Assembly: GCA_910585555.1 (NCBI GenBank) | Contig: CAJUFU010000004.1 | Location: forward strand, 3,960 to 67,959 | DNA length: 64,000 nt | Direction: 5' to 3' | Source of the DNA: an uncultured Lachnospiraceae bacterium | GTDB taxonomy: Bacteria; Bacillota; Clostridia; Lachnospirales; Lachnospiraceae | Shown: positions 51,759 to 61,432 of the stretch, piece after piece | How the letters are laid out: the number at the start of each line of letters is the position of its first letter | Numbering within the stretch: the first letter of the stretch is position 1 | Position numbers and translations under genes: made by a program | The notes under the pieces: generated by a model | The model's input: only the letters and a program-made list of their open reading frames with translations | The model's database searches: none | What the model was told of the DNA's origin: nothing

Positions 51759-54191
51759 GTGCATAATGTGAAGAGAACTTCTAAAGTATGGCAGCAGATG
51801 AAAACAAAGAAAGAACAAAAAAGACAGGCGGCACTGTGTCTGGCGGTGGTATGCGCCGTATCCCTTATGGGATGCGGCGGCCAGGCAGGGGGACAGCGAA
51901 ACGGCACGCTGTCTAAAAGTGCTGAGGAAAAGAAGGATGCCGTTGCCATGGGACGGTACGTGGAGGCCGTGACAGAAGTGGATGCTGGTCCTGTCATGGA
52001 CGTTAGGGAACTTACAGACGGACGGCTTGTGCTTTTGGAGGACGGTGCTGCGGGGCGGATGGTGTCTGCGGACGGCGGCGCCGTCTGGGAGGAAGATATG
52101 CTGCCGGACTGGTATCAGCTGCTGGAGGCACGATATTATATGCAGGACATGAAGGCGGCACCTGATGGAAGTGTGGCGCTCTTGTGCAGACATTATGGCA
52201 GCAGTTCAACCCAGGAAGAGGCGGGGGAAGAATCGGACAAGGACCCGTCGTTGACTGTCAGGGAGGCGCCTGAGACGGAGACGGCTGTCTATTTGGTTAA
52301 TCCGGCAGGGGAGACACAGTGGGCCAAGATTGCCCTGGATGAGGAAGAAAAGCTGGAGAGCCTGTGCTTTTCGGAGGATGGCAGCAGGCTATTTGCCGCA
52401 TCAGAGGCGGGAAAGATTTACGAGATTGACAAAAACACGGGAGAGAGCAGAATGCTCATGACAGTGGATATCGCGCCGGATGCGTTCTGTGTCTGGGATA
52501 ACTATATGGCGGTGAAGCGGGAACAGGAGGGGGTTCTTCTATATGATATGGATACCACCGAGCGGATTGTGGATGAGGTGTTGTCAGACTTTGTGGAGAA
52601 GAACTGTAAGGGAAGTTCTAACACAATTCTTTTCACGTACACGATATTCCCGGCCGAGGAAGGGAGCCTTTATCTTGCCTGTAGTCAAGGGATATACCGG
52701 CATGTGATTGGGGGAACGGTTATGGAACAGGTGGTAAACGGGGGCCTTTCCAGCTTTAGCGATCCCACAAAACATATATCGAAGATGATACGGTTTGGAG
52801 AGGATGGTTTCTTAGCGGCCTTTTCCGAAGGCAGAATTTCAACCTTTACTTACAATCCGGATATCAGCACCACTCCTTCACAGAAGATAACAGCTTACAG
52901 TCTGACAGAGAATACGATTCTTCGGCAGGCGATCATTCGCTATCAGGGGGCACACCCGGACGTCTATGTGGAATATGAAGTGGGGATGGACGGAGAAGAC
53001 AGTGCAAAAAGAGACGATGCAGTCAAAAAACTGAACGCGGCAATCATGGCTGGCACGGGGCCTGATTTTCTGATTCTGGACGGCCTGCCAGTGGACTCTT
53101 ACATACAAAAAGGGGTGCTTGCGGATATCAGTTCTTATCTGACAGAACTGGAAAAAGAGGAGAAACTTTTACCGAATATCAAAGAAAGCTTTTCACAGGA
53201 AGGCAGTATCTGTGTGATTCCTGCGGCAATTATGCTTCCTATGTATTTTACAGACCAAGAGAATATGACGGAAGTGTCGGATTTGCGCTCCCTGGCAGAT
53301 ACGATGGAGCAGCAGCGAAGTCTCCATCCCGGAAAAGAGATTATGGAGACTTACAGTGAGGAAATGCTGCTGGATGCTCTTATGCCGGTTTCAGCACCGC
53401 TTTGGTTCACAGACGCGGGACAATTAGATATAGAAGAACTGTCCCTTTATCTGGAACAGACGAAGCGGATTTATCAGACTTGTATGGATGGCCTCCCGGA
53501 AGAAGTCCTGGAGCGGTATCGTATACGGGCCGAGGAAGAGTCCGTTATTACAAGCAGCGATGAGGTAAGCGCATACAATAATCTGCAGGGTGGAGGACTT
53601 CAGATTATGACCGGTGATGTACAGGTGTCTGCGGGAACCTTGATGAATGCCTATAACTATGCCTTTTTACAGTCTCTTAGAAAGACACCCCAGGGGGAAG
53701 CCTGTCAGGCGGCTTTATTGCCAGGTACTGTGAAGGATGCCTTTATACCTGTGGCGCTCATGGGAATCAGTTCTGTTTCTAAGAACCAGGAGTTGGCGGG
53801 TTCTCTTTTACAGGAAATACTCTCCGAGGACATGCAGAGTATGATTTATCCGGTGGGATTTCCCATCAATGCGTCAGGATTATCCGCCTATTTGGACAGC
53901 CTTGGCGGGATGCTGCCGGAAGAGAGGCAGAGGCCGGGAGAAATCTTCGGCGGGTATGGAATGGCAACTTCAGATGGAGAGCTTATCGGTCTGAAACTGT
54001 ATGTACCGGATGAAACAGAATGGCAGGAACTGTATACCATGCTCACGGCTGTCCGCACACCCTATCTGCCGGATGCGGTGATGGAGGATGTGGTGCGGGA
54101 AGCAGGAAAGCACTACCTGAATGACAGATGCAGTCTGCAGGAAGCTGTGGAGATGATTCAGAAGAAGACCGAGATTTATATGGCGGAATAG
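51759..54191 (+). CDS. lipoprotein fusing a propeller-like region to an ABC solute-binding domain (copy 2)
   Basis: Second copy of the fusion, about 810 residues. Lipobox in AVSLMGCGG. Same order of domains: propeller-like units (ELTDGRLVLLEDGAAGRMV, SADGGAVWEED, EDGSRLFAASEAGKIYEI, GSLYLACSQGIYRHV) and then the solute-binding fold (ILRQAIIRYQGAHPDVYVEYE, KKLNAAIMAGTGPDFLILDG). The start is uncertain: GTG 51759 has GGAGGA eight bases upstream; ATG 51720 has no clear site, and ATG 51798 none either. It ends with YMAE like copy 1, which shows a tandem duplication. Permease follows after 14 bases. Confidence 0.85.
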   Translation: MHNVKRTSKVWQQMKTKKEQKRQAALCLAVVCAVSLMGCGGQAGGQRNGTLSKSAEEKKDAVAMGRYVEAVTEVDAGPVMDVRELTDGRLVLLEDGAAGRMVSADGGAVWEEDMLPDWYQLLEARYYMQDMKAAPDGSVALLCRHYGSSSTQEEAGEESDKDPSLTVREAPETETAVYLVNPAGETQWAKIALDEEEKLESLCFSEDGSRLFAASEAGKIYEIDKNTGESRMLMTVDIAPDAFCVWDNYMAVKREQEGVLLYDMDTTERIVDEVLSDFVEKNCKGSSNTILFTYTIFPAEEGSLYLACSQGIYRHVIGGTVMEQVVNGGLSSFSDPTKHISKMIRFGEDGFLAAFSEGRISTFTYNPDISTTPSQKITAYSLTENTILRQAIIRYQGAHPDVYVEYEVGMDGEDSAKRDDAVKKLNAAIMAGTGPDFLILDGLPVDSYIQKGVLADISSYLTELEKEEKLLPNIKESFSQEGSICVIPAAIMLPMYFTDQENMTEVSDLRSLADTMEQQRSLHPGKEIMETYSEEMLLDALMPVSAPLWFTDAGQLDIEELSLYLEQTKRIYQTCMDGLPEEVLERYRIRAEEESVITSSDEVSAYNNLQGGGLQIMTGDVQVSAGTLMNAYNYAFLQSLRKTPQGEACQAALLPGTVKDAFIPVALMGISSVSKNQELAGSLLQEILSEDMQSMIYPVGFPINASGLSAYLDSLGGMLPEERQRPGEIFGGYGMATSDGELIGLKLYVPDETEWQELYTMLTAVRTPYLPDAVMEDVVREAGKHYLNDRCSLQEAVEMIQKKTEIYMAE

Positions 54192-54205
54192 GGAGCGTAT
54201 ATAAG

Positions 54206-55111
54206 ATGACAAGGCGGAAGGATAGCAGGCATAAGAAAGGCAGTAGGAGAGTGACAATGAAATATAATGGAGCCTTTGCGCTGTTCCTCCTGCCCAGTCT
54301 GGCAGGGGTGATGCTCTTTGTGCTTCTGCCTTTCTTAGATGTGATGAAACGTTCCCTGCAGACCGCTGTCACCGGTGAATTTATGGGTCTTAAAAATTAT
54401 GATGTTATTTTTCATAACCAGGCCTTTTTGCTGGCGGTACAAAATACCATACGTTTTACACTGGTCTGTATTCCGCTTCTGGTACTGGCGGGACTGCTTG
54501 TGGCGTTTCCGTTAAGCAGTCTAAAAGATGCCGGGCTGATTAAGTCGGTGTATCTTTTTCCCCTGGCCATGCCCACGGCTACAATCGTGTTGGTCTGGAA
54601 GATGGTATTCTATCGCCAGGGATTTTTAAACCTGTTTCTTACCAGAGTGGGAGAGGCCACGGGCCGGTGGGGGCCGGTGATGACAGATTACCTGGGAACA
54701 GAGGCTTCTTTCTGGGTCCTGGTGGCAAGTTATCTGTGGAAAAATACAGGGTATACAGTGGTTCTCTGGCTGGCAGGGATTCTAGCCATACCCAATGAAC
54801 TTTTGGAGGCGGCCCGGGTGGATGGAGCAGGACGTTTAAAGAGTATCCGTTATATTATCCTGCCCAATTTAAAGGGAAGCTTCTATACGATTGTCATTTT
54901 ATCGTTCCTGAACTCATTTAAAATATATAGAGAAGCGTATTTGGTGGCCGGGTCCTATCCCCAGGAAGATATTTATCTGTTACAGCACCTGTTCAATAAC
55001 TGGTTTGTCAATATGGAGTTTGACAAGATGGCCGCGGCGGCAGTCTGCGTGGGGGTTGTCCTGTTTGGGGCCATCATGCTGCTGCAAAGACTCTGGGATA
55101 AGACAGAATAA
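54206..55111 (+). CDS. ABC transporter permease, carbohydrate type (MalF-like)
   Basis: About 301 residues with six membrane helices. The EAA loop is present (LLEAARVDGAGRLKSIRYIILP), typical for sugar and osmolyte importers; FLLPSLAGVMLFVLLPFLDV forms the first helix. Start chosen at 54206 (GGGAG ten bases upstream); ATG 54257 has a better AGGAGA site and would remove a 17-residue basic tail. Works with the next gene. No ATP-binding subunit is encoded here; in Firmicutes such importers often use a shared MsmX-type ATPase from another locus. Confidence 0.92.
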   Translation: MTRRKDSRHKKGSRRVTMKYNGAFALFLLPSLAGVMLFVLLPFLDVMKRSLQTAVTGEFMGLKNYDVIFHNQAFLLAVQNTIRFTLVCIPLLVLAGLLVAFPLSSLKDAGLIKSVYLFPLAMPTATIVLVWKMVFYRQGFLNLFLTRVGEATGRWGPVMTDYLGTEASFWVLVASYLWKNTGYTVVLWLAGILAIPNELLEAARVDGAGRLKSIRYIILPNLKGSFYTIVILSFLNSFKIYREAYLVAGSYPQEDIYLLQHLFNNWFVNMEFDKMAAAAVCVGVVLFGAIMLLQRLWDKTE

Positions 55112-55201
55112 AAATACTGCAGTCGGGGCGGTAAGTTTAGCGTGTATCCGGGGCTGCGGGATAAGTGTAAAAGAGTGACTGTGAATCAGAAAGGAAAGCA
55201 G

Positions 55202-56065
55202 ATGTTAAAAAGTATATATCAATCTGCCAAAAAGAATATAACGGTGCTGCTGCTTCTTCTGCCGGCGCTTTTGATCTGCCTGCCGGTGGTGCTTATCATA
55301 ACGGGTTCGGTTATGGACAGTATTGAACTAAAACAATATCTGTATCCCGTTTTTAACGGCGGGGAAGAATTTATCCGTTGGAAACTGATGCCGGATTATC
55401 CCACCTTTGAACACTATGGAAGACTGCTCTTTATGACGCCGTCTTTTTTCGTACTGTTCTGGAATTCTGTGGGCATGGTGGTCTGTATTCTGGCCGGGCA
55501 GATGATTGTGGGTGTGCCGGCGGCCTGGGCCTTCGCAGTGTACCGGGTGCGGGGCAGCAGAATTTTGTTTGCCCTTTATGTGGTGTTGATGCTGCTGCCT
55601 TTTCAGGTGACTATGCTGTCCAGTTATTTAGTGCTTGACAGGTTGGCCCTGATGAATACCCACTTGGCAATCATTCTGCCCGCGGTTTTTTCTACCTTTC
55701 CCATCTTTTTATCCTATGGAGGGTTCCGGGCGATTCCTATGCAGCTTTTAGAGGCGGCCCGGATTGATGGAGCAGGAGAATTCAGGATTTTTGTTAAAAT
55801 AGGGCTTCCTTTAGGGAAAAGTGGACTATTGTCTGCCATAGTGTTAGGGTTTTTAGAGTATTGGAATCTGATGGAACAGCCATTGGCCTTTCTGGAAGAT
55901 AAGGCGCTGTGGCCGTTGTCTTTATATCTGCCGGAGATTTCCTGGATGCAGGCGGGATTTGCCATGTGCGCTTCCTTGTTTACGCTGATTCCGGCAGCCT
56001 TTGTGTTTGTGCTGGGACAGGATTACCTGGAGCAGGGGATAATATATTCAGGATTAAAAGAGTAG
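55202..56065 (+). CDS. ABC transporter permease, carbohydrate type (MalG-like)
   Basis: 288 residues, six membrane helices, EAA loop LLEAARIDGAGEFRIFVKIG. The large loop after helix 1 (YPVFNGGEEFIRWKLMPDYPTFEHYGRLLF) is typical of MalG-type permeases. ATG 55202 has AAAGGA six bases upstream; the frame extends up to a GTG at 55142 without a site. Partner of the gene at 54206. Followed by a strongly folded repeat region (56065-56226). Confidence 0.92.
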   Translation: MLKSIYQSAKKNITVLLLLLPALLICLPVVLIITGSVMDSIELKQYLYPVFNGGEEFIRWKLMPDYPTFEHYGRLLFMTPSFFVLFWNSVGMVVCILAGQMIVGVPAAWAFAVYRVRGSRILFALYVVLMLLPFQVTMLSSYLVLDRLALMNTHLAIILPAVFSTFPIFLSYGGFRAIPMQLLEAARIDGAGEFRIFVKIGLPLGKSGLLSAIVLGFLEYWNLMEQPLAFLEDKALWPLSLYLPEISWMQAGFAMCASLFTLIPAAFVFVLGQDYLEQGIIYSGLKE

Positions 56066-56226
56066 TGTGAGAAGAACCTCTAAAGCTCAGCAGCAAAGGC
56101 TGCTTCGCTAAGAGGTTCTAGGAGTTGCGTTGCAACTCCGTCTCACACAGGAGAATGCCTGAAATGCGGCATTCTCCGCAGAGTGGAATCATGAAGGTTA
56201 GTGTGAGAAGAACTTCTAAAGTTCAC
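56065..56226. repeat. structured repeat region with nested hairpins
   Basis: TGTGAGAAGAACCTCTAAAGC (56066-56086) recurs as TGTGAGAAGAACTTCTAAAGT (56202-56222). Pairing arms: GTGTGAG (56065-56071) with CTCACAC (56142-56148), AGAACCTCT (56073-56081) with AGAGGTTCT (56111-56119), GGAGTTGC (56121-56128) with GCAACTCC (56132-56139), and GGAGAATGCC (56150-56159) with GGCATTCTCC (56168-56177). A further copy, 19 of 21 bases, is inside the N-terminal codons of the gene at 51759 (51767-51787). Confidence 0.75.
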
Positions 56227-56246
56227 AGTAGCAGGGAGGAAAGAAG

Positions 56247-57617
56247 ATGGAGAAGCGTAAGAAGAGGATTGCCACGGGGCTGGTGTTCTTTCTGATTTTC
56301 ATGTGGGTGTGTACGCTGGTGTCCAAGAGTATCTATGCATCTAAACTGCCGATGATTACGACCACTAGGATAGAATCGAAATATATTGAGCATACAGTTG
56401 AGACGGAAGGGATTGTGGAGGCCGGTGCGAAACTGCCGGTGGTGGTCCTAAGTGGTCTGCGGGTGAAAGAGCTGGCCGTCCAGGTGGGGGATAAAGTGGA
56501 GGAAGGGGATCTTCTTTTTACCGTGGATTTGGAAGACTTGCAGGAGATGTTAGCCGAGCAGGAGACGGCCGCTTCGAAAGTACAATTGGAGATCGACGCT
56601 ATTTTACACAACAAAGAGCTGGCAGAAGCGCAGAAAGCCTTGGAGGAGGCGAGGGCCAGAGAGGATTATGATGCCTTAGCCAGATATCAGGATACGCTGG
56701 TGGGCAGAGCCGCGGAGGAAGTGGCCCAGGCAGAAGAGGAGCTGGAAGAGCTGCAGGAAGAAAACAGGGAACATGAGAGCGGCGATGATGAGGAGACCGA
56801 GGATGAACAGGAGGCACGGCTGCAGGAGGAAGAGAGATTAAAACAGCAGCTGCAGGCGGCCGCATATGCGGAGGCCGACGCCAAGTGGAACCGGGAAAAC
56901 ACCATGAAGGATGCAGGCCGTAAAGTGGAAGATATCCTGACGGAAGAAGATGTGGATGCCACTCTTAACGTCTACAGGACAGAGGTGAATCGTATCCGTG
57001 AAAATATGGCCGCGTATCAGGCGATATGGAAGCAGGAGGGAAAAATCACGGCCAGTCAAAGCGGCATGGTGACAGATTTGTATGTGGAGGTGGGCGGCCG
57101 TGTGCCGGATACCGCATCTCTACTTTTAGCGGATGATGAGGTGGCCTGCCAGTTCCGTACCACACTTACTAAGGAACAGAAAAGTTATGTAAATCTAAAC
57201 GATGATGTCAAACTAGAATTGGATGGCAAGAAAGCCATAAACGTGACCATAGACTATCTGGCGGAGAATGAGAACGCACCGGGCACTTTTACGGCCCTTG
57301 TACAGCTTCCGGAGGATACGGGTATGCCAGGTTTATCCGGTGTACTCAAATGCAGCAAAGCAGGCGAAAAACAACCCTGCTGTATTCCGCTATTGGCACT
57401 GCACGACCAGAATGACAGGTACTTTGTGTATGTGGTGAATGAGAGGGAGGGCATCCTGGGGCAGGAATATTATGTGGAGGAAATCAATGTCAGTGTGGTG
57501 GATAAGAATGATACCTGGGCTGCGGTGGAAGGAGCGCTCAACACGGATAGTCAAATCATCGCATCTTCTACAAAAGAGGTGACCAAGGGAGAAGTGGTAA
57601 GGCTGGCAGAACCGTAG
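56247..57617 (+). CDS. membrane-fusion (HlyD/MacA-like) adaptor protein, orphan
   Basis: 456 residues. One N-terminal membrane segment (about 8-26), then a biotinyl-lipoyl half (VETEGIVEAGAKLPVVVLSG, KVEEGDLLFTVDLEDLQEM), a long acidic alpha-helical coiled coil (about 100-205), the second lipoyl half (GKITASQSGMVTDLYVEVGG), a beta-barrel and a terminal domain. Such proteins join inner-membrane ABC pumps. GGAGGA precedes the ATG. No cognate ABC permease or ATPase follows; the gene stands between the sugar-type importer and the GDPD gene, so its partner is unknown. Confidence 0.85.
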   Translation: MEKRKKRIATGLVFFLIFMWVCTLVSKSIYASKLPMITTTRIESKYIEHTVETEGIVEAGAKLPVVVLSGLRVKELAVQVGDKVEEGDLLFTVDLEDLQEMLAEQETAASKVQLEIDAILHNKELAEAQKALEEARAREDYDALARYQDTLVGRAAEEVAQAEEELEELQEENREHESGDDEETEDEQEARLQEEERLKQQLQAAAYAEADAKWNRENTMKDAGRKVEDILTEEDVDATLNVYRTEVNRIRENMAAYQAIWKQEGKITASQSGMVTDLYVEVGGRVPDTASLLLADDEVACQFRTTLTKEQKSYVNLNDDVKLELDGKKAINVTIDYLAENENAPGTFTALVQLPEDTGMPGLSGVLKCSKAGEKQPCCIPLLALHDQNDRYFVYVVNEREGILGQEYYVEEINVSVVDKNDTWAAVEGALNTDSQIIASSTKEVTKGEVVRLAEP

Positions 57618-57690
57618 AGGAAGGACATGCGGGCAGCTTATCATATTAAACATCTGTGAAATTTCCGTTCTGTGTTCCAGATTGAAAGTC

Positions 57691-57719
57691 TTGAAAACTC
57701 TCAGACAGGGTTGTACAAT
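57691..57719 (+). promoter_or_regulatory. sigma-A promoter of the GDPD gene
   Basis: TTGAAA (57691-57696), 17-base spacer, TACAAT (57714-57719), 65 bases before the ATG at 57784. Confidence 0.65.
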
Positions 57720-57783
57720 AGCAGATAAGAAAGAATTTTTATACATATTATGCGACAGTATTACTTAAAGGATGGGGGATAAA

Positions 57784-58620
57784 ATGATTTCGTTTATCAT
57801 CAGAATTTCATTGGAAATCATTGGCGGCATCTGTCTGCTTTATATGCTGGCGATTATGCCGCGCATGGTCAAAAGACCGGACACTACACTGTTTAAAAAG
57901 GTATACTTTGCACACAGAGGACTTCATGATAATGCCGGAGACGCGCCGGAAAATTCCATGGCGGCTTTTCGCAAAGCTGTGGAGGCCGGTCTTGGCATGG
58001 AATTGGATGTGCAGGTGACCAAAGACGGGGTGCCGGTTATTTTTCACGATTTTAAACTGGACAGAATCTGCGGTGCGGAGGGAAAGATTAAAGATTATAC
58101 CTACGAGGAACTGCAGGCATATACACTCTGTCAATCCAAAGAGCGTATCCCTAAGTTTACAGATCTTCTTGCCATGGTGGACGGGCAGGTGCCGCTTATC
58201 ATCGAGATCAAGGCGGAGACTGCCAATGTCTCTTTCTGCGCTGTTATCGATGATCTTTTGCGGGCTTACGGAGGCGCTTACTGCATTGAGTCTTTTAATC
58301 CTATGGTATTATGGTGGTTCCGCAGACATCACAATGGTGTGGTGCGGGGGCAGCTTTCTTCCAATTTCCGCAAGGATGGTGATTACCGCAATGTGCTCTA
58401 TTTCGTGATGGCACATCTTTTGCTTAATTTCCTGACCAAACCGGATTTTATCGCATATAACCATAAGTTTGGCCGTGAGCCGGGCAGAAGAATCTGTAGA
58501 CACATTTACCGCCGTCCGTCGGCAGCCTGGACGATTCAAAGCCAAAAGGATTTGGAGCAGCTGAAGGATGAGTACGATGTGTTTATTTTTGATGGATTTT
58601 GTCCTGTAAGAGCAGAATAA
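57784..58620 (+). CDS. membrane-anchored glycerophosphodiester phosphodiesterase
   Basis: Releases glycerol 3-phosphate from lipid-derived glycerophosphodiesters or teichoic acid units. 278 residues. N-terminal membrane anchor (about 4-26), then a TIM-barrel GDPD domain: FAHRGLHDNAGDAPENS (catalytic His and metal Glu), AGLGMELDVQVTKDGVPVIFHD (Glu, Asp, second His), PLIIEIKAE and IESFNPMVLWWFRR. ATG 57784 preferred: GGGGG upstream and a start directly at the anchor. Own promoter at 57691; stands alone. Confidence 0.9.
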   Translation: MISFIIRISLEIIGGICLLYMLAIMPRMVKRPDTTLFKKVYFAHRGLHDNAGDAPENSMAAFRKAVEAGLGMELDVQVTKDGVPVIFHDFKLDRICGAEGKIKDYTYEELQAYTLCQSKERIPKFTDLLAMVDGQVPLIIEIKAETANVSFCAVIDDLLRAYGGAYCIESFNPMVLWWFRRHHNGVVRGQLSSNFRKDGDYRNVLYFVMAHLLLNFLTKPDFIAYNHKFGREPGRRICRHIYRRPSAAWTIQSQKDLEQLKDEYDVFIFDGFCPVRAE

Positions 58621-58797
58621 TCAATATTTGACAAATAAATTTGGATATTTATTCTTTTTTTTGTAATAAATTTCAAAAAATTCGTGCTATATTTCCAAGA
58701 ATATGGTAAAATGTTAAGAAATCAGAGTAAGCATATAAGAGATAGGGTGTGTCAGAAAGCACGAATTCGCAGGCAAAGAAAGGAGCATAGCAGTAAA

Positions 58798-61416
58798 ATG
58801 GCGAAATGGGTTTATTTATTTGAGGAAGGAAATGCCGATATGCGTAACCTTCTGGGTGGCAAAGGCGCAAATCTTGCGGAGATGACCAATTTAGGATTAC
58901 CGATTCCGCAGGGATTTACCGTTACGACGGAGGCCTGTACAGATTATTACAATAACGGCAGACAGATTTCTGAGGAGATCAAAGAGCAGATTTTTGCAGC
59001 ACTTGCAGGACTTGAGCAGAAGCAGGGTAAGAAATTTGGAGATACCGAGAATCCGCTTCTCGTTTCAGTCCGTTCCGGTGCCAGAGCATCTATGCCGGGC
59101 ATGATGGATACCATCTTAAACTTGGGCCTGACAGATGTAGCCGTGGAAGGCTTTGCGGCTAAGACCGGGAACCCACGGTTTGCGTATGATTCATACCGCA
59201 GATTTATTCAGATGTTCTCCGATGTTGTCATGGAGATCCCCAAATCTTACTTTGAGAGAATCTTAGACGAAATCAAAGAAGCCAAAGGCGTCAAATTTGA
59301 TACAGATCTGACGGCGGAGGATATGAAAGAGATTATCGTTCGTTTCAAAAATATTTATAAAGAGAATAAGGGGGAAGAATTCCCGCAGGATCCCAAGGTA
59401 CAGCTGATGGAGGCCGTAAAGGCTGTGTTCCGTTCCTGGGATAATGAGAGAGCGATTGTATACCGCCGCATGAACGATATACCCGGTGACTGGGGTACTG
59501 CAGTCAATGTGCAGGCTATGGTATTTGGTAATATGGGTGATACATCAGGTACTGGCGTTGCATTTACCAGAAATCCTTCTACCGGTGCCAAGGGTATTTA
59601 CGGCGAATACCTAATCAATGCGCAGGGTGAAGATGTGGTGGCAGGTATCCGTACACCGCAGCCTATCACAAAATTAGAGCAAGATCTTCCCGATTGCTAC
59701 AAACAGTTTATGGAGATTGCAAACCGCTTAGAAGACCATTACCGCGATATGCAGGATATGGAGTTTACCATCGAGGATGGCAAACTGTTCTTCTTACAGA
59801 CCAGAAACGGCAAACGTACCGCGCCGGCAGCTTTACAGATTGCCTGTGATTTAGTGGATGAGGGCAAGATTACGCCGGAAGAAGCAGTACTTAGAATTGA
59901 GGCTAAGTCATTAGATCAATTGTTGCATCCTACCTTTGACCCTGATGCATTGAAAGCAGGACAGGTAGTGGGACAGGCACTTCCCGCATCCCCCGGTGCC
60001 GCGGCAGGTAAAGTGTACTTTACTGCTGATGAGGCGAAAGCGGCCCATGAAAAGGGTGAAAGAGTAGTGCTTGTGCGTCTTGAGACGTCTCCGGAAGATA
60101 TTGAAGGTATGCACGCTGCAGAAGGTATCCTTACGGTGCGCGGCGGCATGACCTCCCATGCAGCTGTGGTGGCACGTGGTATGGGTACGGCCTGCGTATC
60201 CGGCTGCGGCGAGATTGCCATCAATGAACAGGGTAAAGTATTTGAGCTTGGCGGAGAAGTGTTCCATGAGGGAGATTACGTTTCCCTGGATGGTTCCACT
60301 GGTAAGATTTATAAAGGGGATATTAAGACCGTTGAGGCATCTGTCAGCGGCAACTTTGGACGTATCATGGAGTGGGCGGACAAGTACCGCAAACTGAAAG
60401 TACGCACCAATGCAGATACACCTGCAGATGCGGCTAACGCTGTGAAATATGGCGCAGAAGGTATCGGCCTGTGCAGGACAGAGCATATGTTCTTTGAGCC
60501 TGACAGGATTCCCAAGATTCGTCAGATGATTCTGGCAAGAACGGCAGAACAGAGAGAAAAGGCACTTAATGCCCTGATTCCATTCCAGAAGGGTGACTTT
60601 AAAGCAATCTATGAAGTGATGGAAGGCAGACCTGTGACCATCCGTTTCCTGGATCCGCCGCTGCATGAGTTCGTGCCCACAGACCAGGCTGACATAGACG
60701 ATCTGGCAGTGCAGATGATGATGACAGCAGAGGAAGTGCAGGAAATCTGTGATTCCCTCCATGAGTTCAATCCGATGATGGGACATCGTGGGTGCCGTCT
60801 GGCAGTGACCTATCCTGAAATTGCCAGAATGCAGACCAGGGCTGTGATGGAAGCGGCAATCGAAGTGAAGAATGAGAAAGGATTTGACATCGTTCCGGAA
60901 ATCATGATTCCTTTGGTAGGCGAAAAGAAAGAACTTAAGTTTGTCAAAGACGTTGTTGTAGAAGTGGCCGAACAGGTAAAGAAAGAGAAAAATTCCGATA
61001 TCAAATATCACGTTGGAACAATGATAGAGATTCCGAGAGCGGCCCTTCTGGCAAATGAGATTGCTGAGGAAGCAGAGTTCTTCTCCTTTGGCACGAATGA
61101 TCTGACTCAGATGACCTTCGGTTTCTCACGTGATGATGCCGGCAAATTCTTGGGCGATTATTATAAGAATAAGATTTATGAGTCCGACCCGTTTGCAAGA
61201 CTTGATCAAAACGGCGTAGGACAGCTTGTGCAGATGGCTGCGGAGAAAGGTCGTGCGACCAGACCGGATATTAAGCTAGGAATCTGTGGTGAGCACGGCG
61301 GCGATCCTTCGTCGGTGGAGTTCTGCCATAAGGTAGGGTTGACCTATGTGTCTTGTTCACCGTTTAGAGTGCCGATTGCGAGGTTGGCGGCGGCGCAGGC
61401 GGCGATTTTGAATTGA
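58798..61416 (+). CDS. ppdK: pyruvate, phosphate dikinase
   Basis: Interconverts pyruvate + ATP + phosphate and PEP + AMP + pyrophosphate, central in anaerobic glycolysis. 872 residues, normal length. N-terminal nucleotide-binding domain (WVYLFEEGNADMRNLLGGKG, SVRSGARASMPGMMDTILNLG), phosphohistidine domain with H454 in GGMTSHAAVVARG, C-terminal PEP/pyruvate TIM barrel with catalytic C830 in GICGEHGGDP. The ATG at 58798 matches family starts; the frame is open further up to 58684. AAGGAG lies upstream. A weak TTGACA (58628) and AT-rich stretch precede it. A Tn7-like element begins right after it. Confidence 0.97.
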   Translation: MAKWVYLFEEGNADMRNLLGGKGANLAEMTNLGLPIPQGFTVTTEACTDYYNNGRQISEEIKEQIFAALAGLEQKQGKKFGDTENPLLVSVRSGARASMPGMMDTILNLGLTDVAVEGFAAKTGNPRFAYDSYRRFIQMFSDVVMEIPKSYFERILDEIKEAKGVKFDTDLTAEDMKEIIVRFKNIYKENKGEEFPQDPKVQLMEAVKAVFRSWDNERAIVYRRMNDIPGDWGTAVNVQAMVFGNMGDTSGTGVAFTRNPSTGAKGIYGEYLINAQGEDVVAGIRTPQPITKLEQDLPDCYKQFMEIANRLEDHYRDMQDMEFTIEDGKLFFLQTRNGKRTAPAALQIACDLVDEGKITPEEAVLRIEAKSLDQLLHPTFDPDALKAGQVVGQALPASPGAAAGKVYFTADEAKAAHEKGERVVLVRLETSPEDIEGMHAAEGILTVRGGMTSHAAVVARGMGTACVSGCGEIAINEQGKVFELGGEVFHEGDYVSLDGSTGKIYKGDIKTVEASVSGNFGRIMEWADKYRKLKVRTNADTPADAANAVKYGAEGIGLCRTEHMFFEPDRIPKIRQMILARTAEQREKALNALIPFQKGDFKAIYEVMEGRPVTIRFLDPPLHEFVPTDQADIDDLAVQMMMTAEEVQEICDSLHEFNPMMGHRGCRLAVTYPEIARMQTRAVMEAAIEVKNEKGFDIVPEIMIPLVGEKKELKFVKDVVVEVAEQVKKEKNSDIKYHVGTMIEIPRAALLANEIAEEAEFFSFGTNDLTQMTFGFSRDDAGKFLGDYYKNKIYESDPFARLDQNGVGQLVQMAAEKGRATRPDIKLGICGEHGGDPSSVEFCHKVGLTYVSCSPFRVPIARLAAAQAAILN

Positions 61417-61432
61417 TGCCATAGGAATTTGG

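Noticed and set aside
59911..61011. 366-codon minus-strand open frame within ppdK
   Set aside because: Antisense to a complete, well-conserved gene; composition rich in Cys/His and no domain; codon shadow.
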